From the NCBI GenBank assembly GCA_036346405.1, contig CM070566.1, positions 53,001,231 through 53,065,230 of the forward strand: DNA of 64,000 nt, read 5' to 3'. Positions 1 through 11,800 of the stretch are shown here, one piece after another. Origin of the DNA: Phyllostachys edulis. Its lineage: Eukaryota > Streptophyta > Magnoliopsida > Poales > Poaceae. A model generated the notes under the pieces. It saw only the letters and a program-made list of their open reading frames with translations. It was not told where the DNA came from and did no database searches. Numbering within the stretch: the stretch's first letter is position 1; every line of letters starts with the position of its first letter. The position numbers and the translations under genes are program-made.

Positions 1-768
1 TTCTCTCCTACAACTTGACAGGTACGGTTTTCAATAGCCAAAGATCTGCAAAACAGTTTGAACGGGCTTAGTTACTTAGCATACATCTTAAGTACTAATC
101 GAGCGTAGTATTCGAAATTCGTCTGAGTAGGGCCGTACCCGTTGAGGAAAAGCCAAAGCGCGGAGACACGACCGGACGTTTGTAAGGCTTGCATCACATG
201 CGGGCACAGTAGTTTCCGTACGCCGGGAAGCGACAGACGACTCATCGTGACGTGGAGGCAGCACATCGATCAGCAGAAGGCGTCAAAAGCTCCACACCAA
301 CTGTAGCTGTGCACCCAAGCGAAGAAAGAAAGAAACAGTTAAAGAGCCCTTGTGTCTAAGTGTGCTAGCTAGCTCACCGGCTCACAGCGGCAGCAGTGCT
401 CATCACTTGTCAGAGTGGCTGTCAGCTGATGCACGAGGCTGCTGGCTGCTACCTCCAATGGGAACCAAGCACTGTTGGAAAGGGATTGGATCACTGGAGT
501 TTGGAGAGAGAGTGAGAGATGGAGAAGAAGCACTTCGTTTGGGTGCATGCACCATATCATTCATGTATTTACACTAACTATATATAAAGATGGATTGTTA
601 TGAAATTAATAGTGTCTCAATTAATGCATATGTACGCAACTAATACGGCCCTCTACTGACTCAAGTGATCTGAAGCCTCTCGGTAGTTGTAAGCTCATGT
701 GAGGGAGGTCTCATGGTGATTATGTCCTTAGCCTGCTCCGTCGAGGCACCACACGCCCTCCTCCTCCC
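1..768. other. Intergenic, upstream of the FLZ gene
   Basis: I see no supported gene here. Short open frames exist on both strands, but none shows a recognisable domain or splice structure. The last ~100 bases become pyrimidine-rich and lead into the TATA box of the FLZ gene. Confidence 0.5.
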
Positions 769-776
769 TTTATAAG
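769..776 (+). promoter_or_regulatory. Probable TATA box of the FLZ gene
   Basis: A TTTATAAG sequence lies about 85 bases before the chosen start codon, after a pyrimidine-rich stretch. Its placement suits a plant core promoter with a short leader. A purine-rich tract (AGAGAGAGTG, near 827-836) follows in the presumed leader. Confidence 0.55.
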
Positions 777-857
777 CAGCCAACCCAACGAGAGGCAGGC
801 AAATCCACTCACGCAGCAAACGATCTAGAGAGAGTGCGAGCGTCAGAAGCATATGCC

Positions 858-1361
858 ATGGCCGGCCTAAGCGTCCTCTTGGAGACGGCGGCGCAGCAGC
901 ACCACGCATCGCCGACGAGAACGGCTCAAATCATAAGCAAAGCCACCCTCCTAAACACCAAGAACGGCGGGTCCTCCTCCTCCTCTTCTCGTGCTCCCGT
1001 GGCTATGGCGGCGGCCACTGCATCGACGAGCTCGTTCCTGCAGCGGTGCTTCCTCTGCCACAGGGAGCTCGCCGACGGCAAGGACATATACATCTACAGG
1101 TCAGTCAGTGCGTGGTTCGCAGCTGGCTAGCACAGGACATGCATGTCTAGTACTCTAGTCTACTCCTATGGAGCTCTGTTTCTGATGACGATTGATGCAT
1201 GTGTTGGGTGCAGAGGTGACAGGGCGTTCTGCAGCGACGAGTGCCGGTGCCGGCACATCTTGACGGAAGAGGACGGCGCCATGAACTGCGCCAAGGACGC
1301 GGCGGCGCCGCGAGGCCGCTCCCGCCGCCGCCAGGCCGTCGCCGGCGGTTTTGCGTACTAA
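858..1361 (+). CDS. FLZ-type (DUF581) zinc-finger protein, two exons
   Basis: Exons 858-1099 and 1214-1361 encode 129 residues. The 114-base intron has a GTCAGT donor and a TGCAG acceptor and splits the Arg codon of the YRGD motif, which is the usual FLZ intron position. The FLZ domain spans about residues 58-101: a leading FLQRC, ligands Cys64 and Cys67 (CX2C), the DIYIYRGDRAFCS core, and Cys87 and Cys91 (CX3C). The N-terminus is Ser/Ala-rich and low in complexity; the C-terminus has an Arg-rich RGRSRRRQ stretch that could aid nuclear localisation. In plants the family acts as adaptors that bind SnRK1 kinase subunits in sugar and stress signalling; I infer that role here. The 858 ATG has a good context (GCCATGG). 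A second ATG at 853 opens a 5-codon frame that overlaps the true start. Which FLZ paralogue this is cannot be told. Confidence 0.9.
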
Positions 1362-1692
1362 GTAGGTAGGGAGAAATCAACGACAAGAAACGATCGACCA
1401 TGGTGGCGCAACCAGTAGAGTGTTCACATGTTTTTGTCTCGAGGGATTTCTTTGATCAATTTGTTTCTGGTTTCATCAGTTTGCAGCTTGCAACGGGATG
1501 TATTATTACCTCTCTTTTTTGTTCATCTTGACGATGATCGAGAAGATGGTGTGGATTGATATGCATGTCCCACTTCCATATATGCATAATCCTTTTTGTT
1601 TCGATCTACCTCTGGGACAAGGGCCAAGTGTGCCATTTGTTTTGTTTACTTCACTTAATTCTTTACCTTTTGACAATATATAGCCTAGCCAG

Positions 1693-1729
<37 letters not shown>

Positions 1730-2340
1730 TAGTCCCTGCTAACTGCAATGCTATTTCTCTCTTCTGTCGCGAAGCCACATGACCCCTATTGTTCACACCT
1801 TCAGATGAAAATTAAGTGCCATAGATGTTCCTTCATTTGCATTGTCTTCTAATTCTTCTAGGCTCCACTGTATTTTATCCTGATTTGTTCAAACATTGCA
1901 ACAAGGAAAACATTGTGGGCCGTGCGTCTGAACAGAAAAAAAAAAATCAAATGCTAACAATTAAAACATATCCTATCGCCCACCCATGCAACCGTGTCAC
2001 CTCATTGAGCGTATCATACACGCTCTAAGTCGCTAATAATAAAGCTATTACTCCATGATCTCTTCTTCCCTGCCTGCTGCGGTCGCATGCATGCAAGGGT
2101 TAACAAACTAAGGACCGATCGGGCCTAGGGGCTGTGGGTACCAGGTGTCAGCGAGCGAAAGGAGGCGGCTTTTCCCGAGGCGAGCGCACCACATCCTGAG
2201 GTGATCTTTGCCGTACACGTAGGCCGCTTGTTTACAGCATCCAAGCTAATCTTACCAATACTAGCTTGGCTTATCGTTAAGTTTGGTTCGTTGATTAATT
2301 AACCTAGGCCGTAGGGATCAGTAACCCATACGGGCAGCGT
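1362..2340. other. 3' flank of the FLZ gene with an AT microsatellite
   Basis: No gene is evident. Positions 1695-1727 are an uninterrupted AT dinucleotide run of about 16 units. The rest is unique-looking, AT-rich flank; open frames are short and lack family features. Confidence 0.5.
1695..1727. repeat. (AT)n microsatellite
   Basis: About 16 perfect AT units sit 0.33 kb downstream of the FLZ stop codon. The run is likely length-polymorphic. Confidence 0.95.
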
Positions 2341-2371
2341 AGGGTCTCTAACAATGTTACATTTGTAGAAA

Positions 2372-2720
2372 AAAAAATATTGTATACTATTTATAGTGAT
2401 TCTGCAAAAAAAAAATTAACGCGTTTTTTCCTCCAGATGCTTCATTTTGATTTGTGATGTTGCAACCGTTGTCCAGAGATGTTGCAACCGTTGTCCGGGG
2501 ATATTGCAACCGTTGTCCGGGATGTTGCAACCGTTGTCTAGGGATGTTGCAGCCGTGTCCGGGAGATGTTGCATGCAGCGGCGTACTTCTTTGCAATGTT
2601 GCATCTATATAAAAAAATATTGCGATCTGTTGAAAAAAATATTGCATACTATTCACGGTGATGTTGAAAAACGTTTTTTTCCATATGCTTTGTTTTGATT
2701 TTATTGGTCGAGTTTGTGTT
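2372..2720. repeat. TTGCAACCG-type tandem repeat with flanking direct repeats
   Basis: Between about 2455 and 2575 a unit of ~21-23 bases (core GTTGCAACCGTTGTCC, then GGGAT or AGAGAT) occurs about five times with small changes. The array lies between two diverged direct copies of a longer stretch (about 2372-2456 and 2640-2705), each containing ATTG(T/C)ATACTATT and a GCTT(C/T)(A/G)TTTTGATTT core. Related TTGCA-rich sequence occurs at 25195-25470 and 59580-60030. No coding potential is credible. Confidence 0.75.
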
Positions 2721-3430
2721 GCTAGAGATGAGCGGAGTGTACCTTTTCCACCATAAAAAAACACCCAAAAATTAAATTTTATTTACTTATTTTTTAGGCA
2801 GTCGCTCGATTTTCCGGGCTTCAGAATTTGGACCATGTGAGCGTCCTCGCTGGTCTCCCTCTTCCTTCTCCCTTGCTCCTTTCCCTCTACTAGCCTGGCT
2901 TGGAGCAGCAGGGACAGCTGCATGCAGCAGGAGCGCATGGGCTAAGGGTGATTGGGGACGTACGACGAGATTTGTCTAATCGGACGTACAAGCTCTAGTG
3001 GTTCCCTTACAACAAACAAATTGATTTCTACGAATTCCCGTTGCACGCGCGGCGGGTATATATCCTTTCTAGCTAATCACATTGAAGCGGCGAATGTGAG
3101 GTACGGTTATATGTTTACGCTGATCATCCCGATCAGGGACTAGTGTGCCTTCGCGCCAAGCGGCCCTAAATATTCCATCTACGATCATCATACAACACAT
3201 ATATAGATAGAAACAATAACCCTTTTTTGGGGTGAAGGGGACAAAAATCCACTGTAAGTCCAAGTGCGGCTGTCCTGTACACAGAGCCCAAGATAGAGAC
3301 TCAACACTTGCACAGAGCTAGCTCACTAAAAACTTTTTAAACAGGTTTACGAATCCACTCTAAGTCGAGATGATCGTACTGATCGTGATCGATCAGCGCC
3401 ATGATGTATGTGTTTCGCCGCATGTCTAGC
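2721..3430. other. Intergenic, no feature recognised
   Basis: This is mixed-composition DNA. I see no domain, splice pattern, TSD or terminal repeat. Confidence 0.4.
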
Positions 3431-3439
3431 GAGGCTGAT

Positions 3440-3650
3440 TGCTGAGCTCTTTCGAATGACCAGCTGAATCGATCATCCTAATCTTGCGGGATGATGGAGC
3501 TGACATCTCTTCTTCACCGATATCGCTTAAACACCATTCACCTTCTCATATTAATTTACCCAAAGATGTCTGATGATAGGTGCAGCCTGACAGTTCCATG
3601 AGATATAGGAGAGGAACAAATCAAACCAATTCTACCACCTTGGTTAGGCA
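3440..3650 (+). promoter_or_regulatory. F-box-family promoter cassette, copy 1
   Basis: The block begins with a CTCTTTCGAATGA(C/T)C motif and continues through a TTAAACACCATTCACCTTCTCAT TATA-like region. It then has a GATAGGTGCAGCCTGACAGT stretch and ends near a GAGATATAGGAGA(G)GAACAAATC motif. The same ordered motifs occur at 3880-4020, 7905-8143, 36300-36510 and 37935-38105. At 36300 they sit directly before the start codon of an F-box-associated coding relic, so this is read as an orphan promoter/leader. No coding region follows here. Confidence 0.5.
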
Positions 3651-3879
3651 TGGCAAGGCATATATACCACAATTCTTCTGAGAGAGAAGAAAACATCTGT
3701 TCTGAATTCTGATCTGCTTCCAGAAATGGTTGGGTGCAACAAATGTTTATGAACCAACGCATGTGTTCTGCATGTGTACCAGATGAATCCATGATATGAC
3801 CTCTTCTACCTTTTCTACTTCTGCATGTGCACTCAGATGATAAAGGGGCAGCTCCTTGGAATGGCTAGAATCATCCCAG

Positions 3880-4020
3880 TTTTGTGAGGTGAGCTCACAT
3901 CTCTGCTTCACTAAGAGCTTAAATACCCTGCACCTTCTCATATTTACTGAAGGGGAATGCATGGCTGATAGGCACAGCTTGACAGTCTCATAGGATATTG
4001 GAGATAACGACGGCATCTAA
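3880..4020 (+). promoter_or_regulatory. F-box-family promoter cassette, copy 2 (partial)
   Basis: This contains GAGGTGAGCTCACATCTCTGC, the TATA-like CTTAAATACCCTGCACCTTC, a GATAGGCACAGCTTGACAG stretch and ATAGGATATTGGAGA. These are the same blocks, in the same order, as the intact cassette at 36300-36510. It lacks the following ATGGC start, and the DNA after 4020 does not resemble F-box coding sequence. Confidence 0.5.
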
Positions 4021-4857
4021 CGCTTCTTCATTTGATGTTTGTGAACATATTCAGAAGGGCGTAGAATGTATAAGCAACATAAGATTTCAGTTGAATGGAG
4101 GCCCTCATGAAGCTGGCAAGAAAATTCATCTAGTTCTACAAAGATGCTGGATCCTAACCAGGTTCAAGGCTAAAATGCGAGTATTTAACAGGTATTAGGT
4201 GTCATGGTCTCACTAATGAGCTGCCGGTGCTCATCCAAGCAGTAGGAATGGGCTAGACCCAAGTCACAGGCAAAGGAGATGGAGATGTATAAGCTGGCAT
4301 AAGAAAAGGGCATAGAAGAACAGATTACAGAAGGCTTATGCGTCAGCTCTTCTTCCTCCCTGCTACTTCTCTTTCCCCAAATTCCTTTTCTTTAATTCCC
4401 AGTTTATTTGCTCTGGCCAGTTCCTGCCTCCAATTCTCCCCAGATTGTATCTCCCGGTGCTTGTAACCTGTGTTTGGATTGGCAAACTAGCTCTTGCTTG
4501 GTGTTCATCAATGATATCAAGTGGGATTGTAACAATTGGTATCAGAGCAGTTCCGATCCGCAGCATGCACGCTATCAAACCAGCACACAACAATCGAGAT
4601 GGAACAACAACTCGAGAAGCTGAACTAGACGATCTTAGCACGAGGCGAGTTGATCAAGCAGCTGCAAATCCAGTGTGAGGCCATCCAAGCCTTGGTGGGG
4701 GAGATGAAGCCCATTCGTCCGGAGGTAAGACAGAGACCAAGCCGACTGCGCCAGTCATCGCCGACCTACTTCTTCGCGCGCAAGCGCCCCACTCCTCGAC
4801 TTCCAATCAACGTCTCGGACCGAGCGGCCGCCGTGATGAAGTCACATCCCTCGTCGA

Positions 4858-5961
4858 TAGGGGTGAAAACGGATCGGATAGTTTCCGACCGATCCGGACA
4901 GAAACGGATTCGGATTATCTCGGATAATTTTCGGATCGGAAACGAATTCGGTTTTTTTTTTGTCGGAAACGAATACAGTAGGCATGCTATCCGGCGGATA
5001 CAGATATGAATACGGATTATCCAGATAAGACGAAGTCTGGATATCCGGATTTTGGCCCAAAAGAGAAAATGGGATTTTAATTGATTTCCGAAATTCAGAA
5101 AATGCAACAAATCAAATAGCCTTTTAGAAAATAGCAAATAGAGTTAAAAAATTCTAGAAAAAATCACAGAAATTTCTTGAATTATTTTGAACTTAATAAA
5201 ATTAATTCAACTTAAAGTTGGTTTTATTTTTGCACATAAATTATTTTAAATTTCTGAAAAATAGGAAAACATTTTTAAAATTCAAGAAATTAATTAAAAT
5301 TTCCTTTTTCACTTTAAATCCAATAAAATACCAGAAAACTCAATAAATTTTATTTTTGACATTAAAACTAGGAAATTAAATAATTGACTTTATTTTATTA
5401 TTTTTCTTTTTAACCAAGAAAACTCTTTTAAATCTCGTAAAATCCAATAAAATAATAAGTTTATTAATTTTATTTTTGGTAACATACTTTGGGATGTTAT
5501 AGTCATTTCGATAGATTAACCATCCAAATGATCAATGTTAGTGTGAACTAAGTTTTATGTATGTGATGAACGAAGTGTGAATGCGTGATAACTTGTGACT
5601 TCATGAGTTATGACTTATGAGCTAAATATGGTAAACTAAGTGTTATATTTGTGATGAAATAGTTAATACAGCTTGCTAGCCAATATTAGGTGTGGTTACT
5701 AAAAATATGAACAATTCATAAATGTTTGCATCAAATAAACTAGTTATATGTTTTCGTTAATTTTTGACATACAATTTAAGGGATTTCCATGTTCCGAAAA
5801 ATATATGCGACCGTATTCGTTTCGATTCGTATTCGCTCCGTATTCGTATTCGATATTATTCATATCCAGGGTATTCGTATTCGTATCCGGACCCGGGAAA
5901 AATGTGAAAACAAATATGGCAGAGCCATTATCCGTCCGTATCCGATCCGTTTTCACCCCTA
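4858..5961. mobile_element. Non-autonomous hAT element nested in the LTR element
   Basis: Perfectly paired ends, TAGGGGTGAAAACGGATCGG at the left and its complement at the right, are flanked by the 8-bp TSD CTCGTCGA (4850-4857 and 5962-5969). An 8-bp TSD with TAGGGGTG-type ends is diagnostic of hAT. Subterminal regions are full of GGAT(A/C)CGGAT and ATTCGTATTCG repeats, typical transposase-binding clusters. The centre (5060-5760) is very AT-rich, and no transposase is encoded. Confidence 0.93.
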
Positions 5962-5969
5962 CTCGTCGA

Positions 5970-6635
5970 CCTCAATCCTAGTCTGAGGGACTTCTAGTAT
6001 CCAATTGTTTACTTCAGTGACCTAAAAGATGATACAATGGTACTAATGGATTTGCTTCGAGGAGCAGTGGGTAATATTCCGAGGAAAAGACGGAAGGCTT
6101 AGATGTGTTCAAAATACATGTGCTCACAGAGCTTGCCCTCTCCATCTTGGTTCTATTTGGAGTTCATGCCAGATGACTTAGGTCGTCGATTTGTGCTGTC
6201 TCCCTACAATTTTGATTGCCAGCTCAAGAATAACTACTTCAGGGAGCAACTACATGATGGTATTCAGTTCCTGGAGGTGTGGCAATGGCTGTTGTACAGA
6301 GATGCATGCTTATGTTTTTGGCAATCTTGGGGTTAATTGTAGCAAGTATAGGTTTCAGAATGTCCCTATGCTAGTTCGACCAAGGCTCAATGCTTCTGAC
6401 CGGCACAACCATTGCCTTCAAACAAGGTTGTTTGTTGAGGCCTTTGGGATTGATTCAAATTCTTTAAGAGTACAGTTGCTCCATCTTCGCATGCTAGGGC
6501 AGCAGAAGCATGGTGGTGATTGTGTTCAAGTCAGGCTAGGCATGAAGGTTCTACTGATACTATGGGATCCCGTGGCAGTGGTGACTATTCTTTTGTATCG
6601 GCTTAGGGGCAAGCCGAAATTCAAGGAGGGAAGAA
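5970..6635 (+). other. Interior of the small LTR element, function unknown
   Basis: This 0.67-kb stretch between the nested hAT and the 3' LTR has moderate composition and several interrupted frames on the + strand (longest 6191-6652). I recognise no retroviral-type domain. It could be decayed gag or a captured host fragment. Confidence 0.35.
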
Positions 6636-7221
6636 TGTCATGGTCTTACTAATGGGCTATCAGTGCTCATCCAAGCAGTGGGAATGGGTTGGGCCTAAGT
6701 CACAAGCATAGAAGATGGAGATGTATAAGAACACAAGTGCTGGCATAAGAAAAGGGCATCGAAGAACAGATTACAGAAGGCTTATGCCTCATCTCTTCTT
6801 CCTCCCTGCTACTTCCCTTCCCCCAAATTCATTTTCTTTAATTCCCAGTCTATTTACTCTGCCCAGTTCCTGCCTCCAATTCTTTCCAGATTGTATCTCC
6901 CAATACTTGTAACCTGTGTTTGGATTGGCAAACTAGCTCTTGCTTGGTGTTCTTCAGTGATATCAAGTAGGATTGTAAAACATTAGGGGAAACAAGTCTC
7001 TTTCTCCCTCCGACATGCAAAAATATGGGGAAAACCTCGCATCTGTTGCGAGCAAGGCATAGCAAGAAGAAGAAATGGAAAAGGAGACGCGATAATTGGC
7101 TGAAAAATAAGGTGGAAATAGAGGGAGAGTTCGGCACGTAATTCCCGACGACGTCCACCTGCAAGGCAAAAAAAAATGACAACAATGCCCGTGACCGTGA
7201 GGCTCTGGTGCGGACCAAAGA

Positions 7222-7587
7222 AATTTTTTATTAATTAATCATTTTTTTAATTTTATTTTAAAGTTAACCTCCCGCGAACTTTATTTCCAATTCTGACCCC
7301 TTTGATCACGCCACCACCTGTGGCGTAACAAAACAACACTGTCACGTCAATCCGTATCTGGATAAGCTCTCGTCACGTCACCATTGACAGTGTTGTTTGG
7401 TCACGCCACTGCCAATGGTGTGACAAAAAGTGCTATTTAGCAGACTTATCCTACGGCATGACAACGTTATTTTGTCACGTTACGGGTGGTGACGTGACCA
7501 AATGGGTTAGAATTGGAAATAAAGTTCGCCAGAGGTTAACTTTAAAATAAAAATTAAAAAGGGTTAATTAATTAAAAAAAAAGTTCC
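7222..7587. mobile_element. Palindrome-rich MITE, copy 1
   Basis: The ends are inverted copies built around AACTTTTTTT and ATTAATTAA, then GTTAACCTC and TTTATTTCCAATTCTGACCC. The centre carries several inverted TCACGCCA/TGGCGTGAC-type blocks, so the whole element can fold back on itself. A second copy is at 60955-61322 in the VIP3 intron. No TSD was confirmed, so the superfamily is open. No coding capacity. Confidence 0.8.
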
Positions 7588-7904
7588 GGGCCGAATGATC
7601 AAAAGCATTGTAAACACGCAATTTGAGATTGATCACACTATCACAATGAACACGAGAATAACTGATACAGAGAGTTTTGGCCAGTGTCCACACATATAAT
7701 TCATGTGTAACATCAGGAACGTAGTATCATGAACGCAATGTCAAGCCCGGATAGTTAGCATCTTGATTATTCATTCTACTCCTAAAAAAAGGAGAACCTT
7801 GATTATTCATTCTACTCCTAAAAAAGGAGAATCTTGATTATCATGCGTTCTTCATGCCTACCAGGGCGAAGTGGAACACTTTAAATAGGGCAGTAGGCAG
7901 AGAG
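7588..7904. other. Intergenic with a short tandem duplication
   Basis: The stretch around 7762-7836 holds two adjacent ~37-base copies beginning CTTGATTATTCATTCTAC and ending with an A-run plus GGAGAA. I see no gene. Confidence 0.5.
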
Positions 7905-8143
7905 CAGATGATGATTGGTCAGCTCTTTCGAATTGCTAACTGAATCGATAATCTCAAATTTGTGAGGTGGTCGAGCTCGCCTATCTGCTCTCTGCTTCAC
8001 TGGTCTGAGAACGCTTATATACCCTGCGCCTTTCTCAACTTTCATGAAGAGAATGCATGGTTGTACATACATACAGTCTTGACAAATTCCGTAGGATATT
8101 GGAGACAAACAAATTACAGAGATGGCTACATATAATAACAGTA
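7905..8143 (+). promoter_or_regulatory. F-box-family promoter cassette, copy 3
   Basis: This has CAGCTCTTTCGAATTGC, a TTTGTGAGGTGG block, the TATA-like CTTATATACCCTGCGCC, and GTAGGATATTGGAGACAAAC, followed after a few bases by GATGGCTACA. The order matches the cassette before the F-box relic at 36495. The ATG near 8122 opens no family-like reading frame, so the gene body appears lost. Confidence 0.55.
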
Positions 8144-8149
8144 CCATGG

Positions 8150-8560
8150 GTGTGATGGTTGTGAGGACTGAATCACTGAAGACAATCGAAAGGACTTGAA
8201 ATGTCTAATCAGCAAATGATTTCAGTCCAAGAGTTAGATGGAGACCAAACGAACTGGTAATTCAGCTAGTGCCGGATGCCAACCAAGTTTCACGGCTAAG
8301 TCTCAGTCCCTCTTGTACTTCTTTAGAAAAGCTGTATGTCTCCGAAATTTTTGCTCGTCTTTTACCTGCTCGCATATTCTGTTTCCTGAATGTCCGATGG
8401 AAAAGACTGCTGTTGTTGTAGCTGCTCGCATATTCTGTTTCTGAATTCTCGTGACACTGAAGAACCTATCCAACAGATTTTTTCTCTCTCTCCCTTTTTC
8501 CGAGCAAGCTTTCAGCAAACGATTTTTTAAAAAAACCACTAAATTATCGAGATGTTAGAA
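8150..8560. other. Intergenic, no feature recognised
   Basis: Only short frames occur. A local near-duplicate of CTGCTCGCATATTCTGTTT occurs at about 8366 and 8420. Confidence 0.4.
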
Positions 8561-8894
8561 TGCAAAGATGCCCGAAAACGTGAAGAGGGACTCGCGTGGC
8601 AGGGCTTCGGAAGAAGAAACATGGGACAGAGACGCAGGAAAGAATGGGCTGCAAAACAAGGGGAAAGAACTCGGGAGTGGGCTACAAGGTATGGGCCGCC
8701 AATAGGCCACGGAGGCCCAAGAGGCTGATGACGGCAATGCATCTGAGACTCTGGCCGGTGGGCCAACCCATCCTAACCCGCGACCACCGCCTCACCTGTC
8801 AGGTTGTCACCGCGCCTCCGCAGATGGCCGGGAGGGCGAGAACCGAGCGTAGTTCGGGTGGCCTCTAATAGTCAAATCGTGTGTGTACGTAGTT

Positions 8895-11800
8895 CAGGGG
8901 CGGATCCAGGATTTTCAAGATGGGTGTTCGAAGTTACAAAAATATTGATCAATATCGAACATAAAGATCCATAATAGTACTAATGGATAATGGAAGTACT
9001 AATTGTTTGTACAGAAGACAACATCTCAATTCTCAAATAATTTAAAGAAATTACAAAATAATTAAGAAAATTACAATTTAACTCGACGGTGCTTCATGCC
9101 TTGGAAGCGAGATATGACAACATCATCCTTAACTTGCATGAAAAATTCTCGCTCAAGAAATGTGACCAAGCAGTCATTCAAGTATTGCTCACCCATTCTA
9201 TTTCTTAGCTTATTCTTCACATACTTCATTGAAGAAAATACTCTCTCAACACTAGCGGTTACTCTTTGGAAGAATTAGCACCAATTTGAGAAGCTTGTAA
9301 ACAATTTTATAATTGAGGTTCTTCTTTGTTTGAACAAAGCGAAATTGATAGCTCGACAAGATTTTTCACTTTTCTAAACCTTTCATCTCTCACGCATATC
9401 GGTAATGAAGTGTGTAAGTTGAAAGGAAGATACATCAATTACGTGGCGAGAAATCTTTAGGATAAAATTGAGCAAGCCTAACTAGGTTTTCCTTGTCATA
9501 AGCGGCGAATGAATCGGCGGATTGAATGAAGACATGCAAAGAAGCAAATCTGTGTTTACCTCATCAAACTGTCATTAAGCTCTCGAGTTGTCTATCAACG
9601 ACACTTAAAAACATTTCAACATGGAAGCGATGGAGATTCTTGACTTTATTGAAGAACCTTTTGGATCTTGCAACCGCTTATAGAAACCATCCATTTTGCA
9701 ACTTTGATGTCATGCTTCACACAAAAGGAAGTGACATCATTAAGAAAAGTTTTCCATCCATCATCCTCCTTAATAAGCGCAATTGAGTCTTTGTCAAATA
9801 AATGAGATCAATTGCATTAACAATATCTTGATCCTCTTTTGCAAAGCATTGCTTAAGTCATCTGTGTACCCAAATATGGTTAGCAACAAGTGTGCCATGA
9901 AAACAAACTCAAATGACTCAAATGATGTCAACATAGTTTGAGCTTGTATAGCCTCCGTGCTAGAAGTGCGATCTTCTCCAATCTTTATAAGAACTTGCGG
10001 ATTGAAGGATACAACAAGATCACATGCATAACAGTTTTATAGTGGGATCCCCAACAGTATCACCGGCCTACCTAGGCCCATCTCTTGATTCAAACCCGGC
10101 CGGTTTCAATGTCACCCAATTCTAATGCCTCTACAATCCGTGAGCTTGAGCTACTCGAAGCATTTGTATCTTTTACAAGACATCCTAGAACATTCAACAA
10201 ATATGCAAGTTCTTGGAAAGAACCAAACACAATCACCATTCTCCTTAGCAACAGCAACAAGAGTTAACTGGAGTTGATGGGCAAAACAATGAATATAATA
10301 AGCAGAAGGAGACTCATCCATAATTAGTTTCTTGAGACCATTAGCTTGACCCTTCATGTTACTAGCTCCATCATATCCACCTTACGGACCGTGTCAAGCT
10401 CAGTGAATGATCCATAAGCAAAGACTCAATTGCTGTTTTAAGTGTCAAAGCGGTAGTGTTTTCAACATGGACGATGCCGAGAAACCTCTCAACAACTCTG
10501 CCTTGTTTATCAACATAACGTAAGCAAAGAGCCAATTGCTCCTGTTGGTACACATCACTAGATTCGTCGGCAAGTATTGCAAAATAATCATCACCAAGGT
10601 CATCAATGACTAGCCTAGTGGTTTCTTTGGCACAAGAGTTGATGAGATCTTTCTGTATCATATGAGAAGTCATTTGACTAGTCTTTGGAGCATTTTTTAG
10701 AACAACCTTGTTAACTTCTTCAAAATTTTCTGCCAACCAATTTAAAAGCTCAAGAAAATTTCCTTTATTTTGTGAGCCTTCACCTTCGTCATGTCCACGG
10801 CAAGCCAACCCTTGACGCAAAAGAAACCTCAAGCACTTAAGTGAATATGTCAAGCGGGATTTATACAAGGCCTTGATTGTTTGGAGTTTGAAGCAAAAGA
10901 CTCTTCAATTGATGCTTTAGGTTTAATGAAAAAATTATATTTCTCATGAGCTTCATTGTGGGCACTACTAATACCACCAACATGTTTGTCAAATCTATCT
11001 TTATGGTTCCAATTTCTAAATCCTCCATTCACAAAACTATCTCCACCAGCATAATTAGTTTTATCCTTAAACAAATAGCATATGAAGCAAAAAGCGGCAT
11101 CTCGTTCCACACTATACTCAAGCCAATTATATTGGTCAAACCAACTAGCTAAGAAGCGACGCATACCTCCAATATTTCTTTTTGGAAAATCGTGTGCCCG
11201 TGGTTGACATGGCCCCAATGCAATATATCCCCTTCTCACTGCATCTTGTTCATTGACATCATAGCTTTGTGATAGGAATCCTCTTTCCGGATCATGCACA
11301 AGCAAATCAATATCATAAATGGCTTCATCATCTTCTATGTCATCTTGTATATCTTACATTATTGGGGATAATGGGGAGCTTGAGCCTATCTCGGTTTACG
11401 TGCTTGCGTCTATCTCGGTTGGACCGATTACGTCCTTGGGGTGTCACTATCATTGTGTGTATACACTACCAATTGCAACTCATTGGAAGGACATTCTATC
11501 CGGTTACGAACATTGCTTTCAATAGATTTCGATTACGATGTCGGGGTGGATGATTTCTTATGTCTCTTAACACTCTGGACCACAAAGATTTCAAATCGCT
11601 GGACTTCTTCTCCATTTTTCAAACCTCTAATATCTAGTTATCTACAATACACACAAATACAAGATTGAAGATTCGTGAATCGGACTACAATTCATTTGGA
11701 TTATCTATAATAAGCATAAATACAATATTCTTCTCTTTATCTCTCCATCCATTGGGTTAATACTTAATATATACTAATATACTCTTTGCCTCACTCGGCT

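Larger units (their letters stand above)
4200..6982 (+). mobile_element. Complete small LTR retrotransposon (2.8 kb)
   Basis: The two LTRs are 4200-4534 and 6636-6982. Both start TGTCATGGTC and end in CA, and the 5-bp TSD TTAGG flanks the element (4195-4199 and 6983-6987). A primer-binding site TGGTATCAGAGC at 4537-4548 matches the 3' end of initiator tRNA-Met. A purine tract (AAGGAGGGAAGAA, 6623-6635) precedes the 3' LTR. After removing a nested hAT (4858-5961), only about 1 kb of internal sequence remains. No protease, reverse transcriptase or integrase is seen, so it is non-autonomous. The 5' part of the interior (4590-4780) may be gag-like; the rest is unidentified. Confidence 0.9.

Noticed and set aside
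72..266. 64-codon - strand open frame
   Set aside because: No domain, promoter or splice context; likely chance.
9526..9786. 86-codon + strand frame within the hAT
   Set aside because: Antisense to the transposase relic on the - strand.
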